From Sanderia malayensis (taxonomy: Eukaryota > Cnidaria > Scyphozoa > Semaeostomeae > Pelagiidae), in the NCBI GenBank assembly GCA_013076295.1, contig RQOL01000616.1, positions 930,001 through 994,000 on the forward strand: a stretch of 64,000 bases of DNA, written 5' to 3'. The translations under genes were made by a program, and so were the position numbers. The notes under the pieces are model-generated. The model worked only from the letters and a program-made list of their open reading frames with translations. It was not told the DNA's origin and made no database searches. Below are positions 59,101 to 64,000 of this stretch, piece by piece; position 1 is the first letter of the stretch; every line of letters starts with the position of its first letter.

Positions 59101-62100
59101 GTTGCGTTCAAATTCGGTGATTGATTTCGCAGTGGAGAGTTCATGAGGGTTGATGTGTCTGCGACAGATCCAACTTGCTCGTTCGGTTGAACTTGCCCGT
59201 TTAAATTATTAGGATGAAGACCAGGTTTCCTGTCTTCTATATGATTCGGTATCGATACTTGTTGCTGGTTTTGCATATGATTCTGTAATGATATATTCGG
59301 CTGGCTCTTGCTTATCGTAGGCAACGCGTCTTGGAGAAGGTTTCCTTTGATATTATGCACTTGCATGATATTTGGGTGGGTTGAGTTGACCTGCGTCTGA
59401 TGTTGTTGTTGCTGTTGTTGTTGTTGTTGTTGTTGCATGAGATTTTGATTTGCAGACGACAATTGCTGTTGTGTCTGTTGTGATTGCTGTTGGGGAAATT
59501 GTGGTAAAATTCCCTGCTGTTGCAACATGCCAGGTCTGGTTGTTTTTTGTCCGGTTGGAGGGATCATATTCGCGCGATTCGGATTGTTAATTTGTTGATC
59601 TGCAAAATATATTTGAGACTTCCAGTAAAACAATCTTTCCTTACCCAAAAGGATAATGCAGTTTTGCGAAAAAGTATACAGTAAGCACCCGTATATAAGA
59701 AGCAAAACAATAGACGGGACAATAGACTATTGTATTTGAGCAATAGGATGGTTCTTATACGCGGGTGTTTACTGTATACTGTATAAAAGTACGATATGTA
59801 TGTTGAAGAAAATGATGAAATACAGTGACTTCAGGGTGTAAAAAAGCTTTAACTCCAAGTTATGATCAGTACCTTGGAGAGTCGGTCAAGATAAACTGAG
59901 CAACAGTATTACAACTATTTTATGTACAAAAAACGGCAGAAAAAAAAATCAAGCACCAAACTCACTGGAATTTTTTTGATCTTGAATGCGTTGTTGTCGC
60001 TTTTCTTCTAATTCCTTTTGAATTTTGTATATCTTCTCTGCGAGCAAGTGATAATATTCTTCCTAAGAGGAAATAAACGAAGAAAAACTCAAGGCATGGC
60101 TTTCAGCGAATGCGTAGGCATACTAATACACTATTCAATAAAACTAATTGAAATCTAGGAAATCCCAGTGAGATAACTTCTGTGCCCGATGAAGACACTG
60201 GCCTACGAGACGTGACATAAAAATAATTCATTTTGATAAGGCTGAGCTGGTAAAAGCGTAGCACCCTGAAGTATATCTTTAAAGTCAACTCTGAGCGCAA
60301 TTATCCATGATGAAGATACAGTTGCATGTATATGTATTGGTAAATAATCCAAAAAGTACCAAGGCAGATTAAAGGCAGATCTTAGATACAATAAAAACAA
60401 CAACAGCATACCCTGCTGCTAGCAGTCTTGTACATTTCATCTTCCACTCTTCGAGCGTAGTTTACTAAACTGTTCATTCTTCTGTCTCTCAAGGTGCTTG
60501 GATTATTAATGGGTTGAGGGAATATCGCATGAACCCTGAAATAAAACAATACATACAACGTTACGGAAAATGATATCTTAATGAGTGACCAAAAACATTA
60601 ACACAAGTATTTTTGCGGTTTGATGAACGCTAAAAAAGCAACAATTCTGGCTTTCAAAAAATGCTAATGCAAGCAAATTTTACATTGCACTTTTCAAAAA
60701 CCTATCGTTTTTAATGCACTGGTTAACATGATCAAAATAAAACTTTGAGATTTTATGATCACTCTTCTCGTTATTAACCTCCGAAGTTGAAAGCTTTGAC
60801 TAGTATGATGAAAAACTGAGTCACAGTGGTATTTGGTAGGCAACATAACCAACACGAGCTTCTCAACAACAAAGAAACCACATAGCCATGGAAGCGTCGC
60901 AGGGACAAATAACGGAGAGAGAGTTGCACAAACATTCATCCTACATCCATGCACGATAGAAGAGTGGCTGCATAAATACTTAATAAATAAGCTGTGCAAA
61001 TACTTACAGCTTCTGAACAAGGTGATTTCTCAGGTCTTGCGTTACAGATTTGTGCCAATTTTCTCTATCTTCTAGCTGCGAACTGTCGTTCTGACCACTG
61101 TAAATAAATAAAACGCACGTCTAAGCACTCAAACTAATCATATTCTAAACGACCCTTCCCTAAGTTTAGATAAGAGGCATCGTATTGTAAGACCACTCTA
61201 CTTTATGAGCAGCCTGGAATGAGACCATATTTGAATCGCTTGTGTTTAAAGCACAGCGAGTAATAATGGCAATGAAATGTAAAAACAATTGAAAATGCCT
61301 TCAGTAATTTAGTTTTCGAGGCGCTTTGAATCGGTGTCTAATGACTGCCTTTAACGTAGCAAACTGAGATATATAATGAAATCCCACAGCAATTTAATAT
61401 AAAATCCTTTTTGGAGACATTTGTTGCAGCTGGGATACGGGATGAAAATAATATCGCCATCGAAATAAAAAAACTAAGTATAATAAAAAAAGTAGAACTG
61501 TGTAGAAAATAAACTTACAGCGCATTGCTTCCTGGCTGTCCTCCATCTTGCAAGCCTGTGAATGGGAACATAACGTAAAAAACCAATATTATTAATTGAT
61601 GTTGTATACTCTCTAATGTATTCCTTAAATTCCGCAGCAAGCAGTATGAATAAATAATGAACAGTTACAAAACGGAAAGAGATAGCACAATTGATTTGGC
61701 AAATTACCTGGCACATTTTGAGAGGCAAGATTCTGTTGGCTATTGACATAGGGAAGCCCAAGTGCATTATATGCCAGTTTCAGACCACTTTCGTCATTGA
61801 CAGCAGGGGACTGTTGAGCTCTTCTTTCCGACGCGGCCGATGCCGATTTGAGCGGTAAACACACGGGGCAGTCATTTCTCGAGCAGTTCTTCCAATGAGA
61901 AATGATTTGTCTCGACGAAGCACAATGCGCAACTTGGCAAATTTTGCCAGCCTTGCACGTTGTCATGTGATTCAAGACACCCTTCATAGTGCGACAGTGA
62001 GGTAGTGTGCAAGGTTTGATTTCGCCATTCGTAGCCTGTTGTTCTCTTCTCTGACATTTGTGGGCATGAAGTAGTAACACAAGTTGTTGCTGAATCAGTC

Positions 62101-63189
62101 TCTTCTTCTCAGGGTCAGCAGTTGGGGGCTGCATTCCAGGACCATGTGACTGCATTCAAAGAAAACATATTGATCATTAGACGATGTTTTAACTAACATA
62201 TGCAGTACGCTTGATAAACGGTGGTGTAGCCTAGCGGTTAAAGCCCTGGGTTTGATCCTTTAGGGACCGTGCCTTGACTGGTTCAAATCCACGTATGGTC
62301 AGAGCCACGAACTACAAACTACAAGCCAAGTCAGCTGCCCATCCCTTTGAGGTTGGTAAATGAGTACGCAGAATTTCTGGGGTAAGGGTTTATACCAACT
62401 GTACCCACATTGATAACACCTATCATAGTTGAAGTGGCTATCCAGTACAAATATTCGCACCTACTTACTTACTTAAATATCAATACAGTCAAGCTTCCAT
62501 ATAGCGGACACGCATGGGACCGATTATCGGGACAATTTGCCCACTGCATAGAGGTGTTCGTTACAAGAGATCCCACTGTATAATACGACCGCTCTTACAA
62601 CTTTTAATTTTTAAATGCGTAATCAAACCAGCTCAATAATAAAAATATTTCCAGCATCTCTCAAACAGCTTAATAATACAGTCAACTCTGTCTAATTCGA
62701 ACACCCTGGGGAAGCGTGAAAATGTTCGAATTACAAAAAGTTCGAATTATAGAGGTTTGCTTTATAAGAATCGGTTCATTAGTGATCCTTGAAGGGACAG
62801 AGAAGTTCGTTCGAATTAGATAGATTTCGAATTACACGAGTTCGAACTATGCAGATTTGACTGTAAAAATATTTCCCAGCAGTTCTCAGAAATAGCCTCT
62901 TACGCCAATGCATGAGACAATGATATGAGCATTATCATTTAACAAGCAATGAATTTAACGCAAGCAAGTCACTCACCATGGTCATTCCTCCGTCAGCTTG
63001 CTGGGCATTCATTATTCCTCTACCCTGCGCATTGACATGGATTTGCGACTGCATACTTTGGTTTGTCATTGTATTTGTAGGACCCTGGGACTGGGTGTAA
63101 CCAAGAGGACCATTCATATGTTGACTGAGACACACAGCAGGGCTCATCCCATCAAATGGCATCGGCTGCCTAAGCCCAGCAGTCTGGTT
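49219..63189 (-). CDS. CREBBP/EP300: CREB-binding protein / p300 lysine acetyltransferase (5' end missing)
   Basis: A nuclear co-activator that acetylates histones and transcription factors. Twenty-five exons join in phase from 62977-63189 to 49219-51423 (2051 residues visible). TAZ1: 61708-62149 ([16 protein letters not shown]). KIX: 61008-61097 and 60412-60535 ([17 protein letters not shown]). Bromodomain: 57743-57861, 57514-57600, 57137-57220, 56875-56943, with the acetyl-lysine Asn in [19 protein letters not shown]: 56388-56476, 55690-55770, 55501-55557, 54952-55029, 54629-54696. HAT: 54333-54480, 53987-54133, 53558-53671, 53064-53229, 52785-52970, 52139-52306, 51665-51946; the catalytic Trp and Tyr are kept in [14 protein letters not shown] and [10 protein letters not shown] and TAZ2 open the last exon, followed by a Gln-rich tail. 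Other exons: 61519-61555, 59966-60062, 58845-59599, 58243-58492. The first coding exon(s) are off the right edge. Confidence 0.95.
49890..50260 (-). repeat. CAG/CAA repeat encoding polyglutamine in CBP/p300
   Basis: Mixed CAA and CAG codons on the minus strand encode several glutamine runs in the tail, the longest about 19. The codon mixture suggests a stable coding tract rather than a pure expanding triplet. Long ORFs on the other strand here (poly-Leu or poly-Cys) are shadows. Confidence 0.9.
52444..52690. mobile_element. TA-flanked palindromic MITE in a CBP/p300 intron
   Basis: Ends CAGTAAACATCCGCATATAA and TTATAATACGGGTGTTTACTG, flanked by TA on both sides. The inside has a roughly 95-bp tandem duplication of a block containing gcatccag, cctattgtcttttctattg and cagcctggaaggttctta. 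Same family as 58020-58172 and 59679-59774. Confidence 0.85.
54194..54294. mobile_element. 101-bp pogo-like MITE in a CBP/p300 intron
   Basis: Begins CAGTGGAACCCCGCC and ends GTGTTCCACTG between TA duplications, with an internal inverted pair taatacggccac / ggccgtatta. It starts only about 60 bp from the 53987-54133 exon. Confidence 0.8.
56177..56209 (-). other. CREBBP/EP300: Candidate 33-nt cassette exon of CBP/p300
   Basis: A perfect acceptor (tctctgcag|ag) and donor (atcgaa|gtaagt) bound 33 bases that keep frame between exons 56388-56476 and 55690-55770. Including it adds 11 residues ([11 protein letters not shown]) within the PHD/RING region. Leaving it out gives YYSYHSKYHYCERC, which matches the vertebrate sequence without a gap. 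Alternative splicing is inferred. Confidence 0.45.
57268..57358. mobile_element. 91-bp TA-flanked palindromic MITE
   Basis: Ends CAGTTGAAATCCG and CGGATGTCAACTG, with a central inverted pair around aatcgaactcgaacatt / ttcgagtaagcgg. TA on both sides. Lies in a bromodomain-region intron of CBP/p300. Confidence 0.75.
58020..58172. mobile_element. 153-bp TA-flanked palindromic MITE
   Basis: Ends CAGTAAACACCCGCGTATAA and TTATATGCGGGCGTTTACTG, flanked by TA. The interior shares gcatccagcct, ccaatagcctattgtctctt and cagcctggaaggttctta with the element at 52444-52690. Confidence 0.85.
58481..58832. repeat. Intronic tandem duplication with and without a SINE
   Basis: The sequence from actcgattccggctaaaaa through gtaatcaaaccaacgtgttctt and on to cggggtaaatctcaacaaaat occurs twice (58481-58713 and about 58714-58832). 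The duplicated start includes the acceptor of CBP/p300 exon 58243-58492. The first copy contains a SINE (58541-58657); the second has the two flanks directly joined. Confidence 0.8.
58541..58657 (-). mobile_element. 5'-truncated SINE with (CTTA)n tail
   Basis: In reverse orientation this matches the 3' body of the SINE at 62221-62475: ttctgggggtaagggttt, ataccaactg, acccacattgataaca, gctatccagtataaatattcg and a (TTAC/CTTA)n tail. The tRNA head is missing. Confidence 0.75.
59679..59774. mobile_element. 96-bp TA-flanked palindromic MITE
   Basis: Ends CAGTAAGCACCCGTATATAA and TTATACGCGGGTGTTTACTG, flanked by TA, with inner acaatagac/gactattgt. It is a shorter member of the 52444-52690 family. 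Confidence 0.8.
62221..62475 (+). mobile_element. Full-length tRNA-derived SINE with (CTTA)n tail
   Basis: The head ggtggtgtagcctagcggtt looks like a tRNA with box A-like TAGCCTAGCGG and box B-like GGTTCAAATCC, about 60 bases apart, suggesting a long-variable-arm tRNA parent. A body follows (gaatttctggggtaaggg, ccaactgtacccacattg) and a cttacttactta tail. A truncated reverse copy is at 58541-58657. Confidence 0.8.
62486..62578. mobile_element. 93-bp TA-flanked MITE
   Basis: Begins CAGTCAAGCTTCCATATAGC and ends AAGAGATCCCACTG between TA dinucleotides. The internal similarity between arms is weak, so this is an old or diverged copy. Confidence 0.55.
62679..62863. mobile_element. 185-bp TA-flanked palindromic MITE
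   Basis: Begins CAGTCAACTCTGTCTAATTC and ends GAACTATGCAGATTTGACTG with TA flanks. Multiple ttcgaatta repeats lie inside. Located in the intron before the TAZ1 exon of CBP/p300. Confidence 0.75.
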
Positions 63190-64000
63190 CTGTTAAAATC
63201 AAACAAAATACTCTCAATCCCCCAATTGTTTAAAACATCTTTCTGCACACCCTTGTTGTGCTTAATGTTTACGTCAGGCTTCAGGCCTGGATAACCTGAA
63301 GTTGTGATAACTCAAACAAACATCAACTTCTCTGGTGTGTTCAAAAAGACTATTTCTGTCAAAAATTCGCAATTCCCAACCATAATTAATCACTTTAGTC
63401 ATTTTGTATAACAATTAGTCAAATTTCTTATGAACTGGAGAAGTAGAATCAACAGTTGAACATTAATGCACTTGGCTCGCAAGAATAACAAATAGTTGCC
63501 TGAGTTAATGGAGCTTCCTATCACGATTCATGCATCTCACCTTTATCAACCTTGCAGTGGGTAATTCTACTAACTATAAAAGCTCTAGTAAGCCCAACTT
63601 TCATGTTCTAGAGGGAGACGTATCAGAGAGGAAAGCTTAATAAAATTCTCAACTAAACTTTAGAGAAATGTTCGTGTAAAATGGCTGCAAAATAGCTTCT
63701 ATGAGCGTTCACAGTATAATAAATCATAATTTCATCATGGTTCACAATTTCAAAAACAAGAAAAGCTTAATAGAGAAAAAATCTTAACTCAAAATCTCAT
63801 TTCAAGTTAAAACCTGTTTCTATTAAGAGGTCTGAACTCAAAGGATTATTATTCAGTAGGCTCATTAAAGAGGTGCCTTAATAGATAAGGGGGCCTTAAT
63901 AGAAAGGGGGCTTAATAGAGAAGGGGCCTTAATAGAAAGAGGGCTTAAAAGAAAGGGGGCATAAAAGAGAGGGGGCGTAATAGAACTTTTACAGTATGAA
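63190..64000. other. CBP/p300 5' intron with a simple repeat at the edge
   Basis: The CBP/p300 exon at 62977-63189 starts with a phase-0 acceptor, so this stretch is intron. From about 63850 to 63990 it holds irregular copies of aagggggcttaatagaga, the same type as 44466-44610, running off the edge. No exon was found. Confidence 0.55.

Overview
This is nuclear DNA from an animal. Genes are split by spliceosomal GT-AG introns, and five products are unmistakably metazoan: IFT140, RMC1, ataxin-10, two ER-type JmjC proteins and a CBP/p300 acetyltransferase. AT-rich introns, a large beta-helix/multipass membrane protein of a kind I associate with cnidarians and sponges, and many short DNA transposons suggest an early-branching animal (cnidarian more likely than sponge). 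No species can be named from the sequence alone. All exon models below were built by hand from splice signals, reading phase and recall of family sequences; none has RNA support.

Layout. 1-520 is a 104-bp tandem array. 923-2813 (minus) holds the first four coding exons of IFT140; the rest lies off the left edge. RMC1 (3522-5531, plus) starts about 0.7 kb away, head to head, in a single exon. Ataxin-10 (5722-15773, minus) has 13 exons, and its largest intron contains a complete opposite-strand gene for a 1198-residue beta-helix plus membrane protein (6634-10350). 16056-16252 is a tRNA-derived SINE. 17701-23545 (minus) is a seven-exon gene for an unrecognised 930-residue protein with three arginine-rich motifs. 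Two related secreted/ER JmjC oxygenase genes ending in RDEL (26025-27857 and 34349-36767, both minus) flank a 1222-residue intronless transposase-like ORF (28808-32476, minus), whose 3' side carries hairpins and four repeats resembling RFX X-boxes.

37479-48200 is repeat-rich: a hAT-like element with 8-bp target duplications enclosing a small two-exon gene, a pogo-like element, a ~183-bp satellite interrupted by a MITE, another palindromic element, degenerate telomere-like GGGTTA repeats, and a cluster of tRNA-like SINE heads. 49219-63189 (minus) is a CBP/p300 gene complete from just before TAZ1 to the stop codon; only its 5' coding exon(s) are off the right edge. Its introns hold seven short TA-flanked palindromic MITEs and two copies of a (CTTA)n-tailed SINE.

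The genes are unrelated housekeeping or regulatory genes rather than an operon or pathway. The most unusual points are the nested gene, the unknown arginine-motif protein, the intron-containing/intronless JmjC pair split by a transposase-like gene, and the hAT element carrying a spliced gene.
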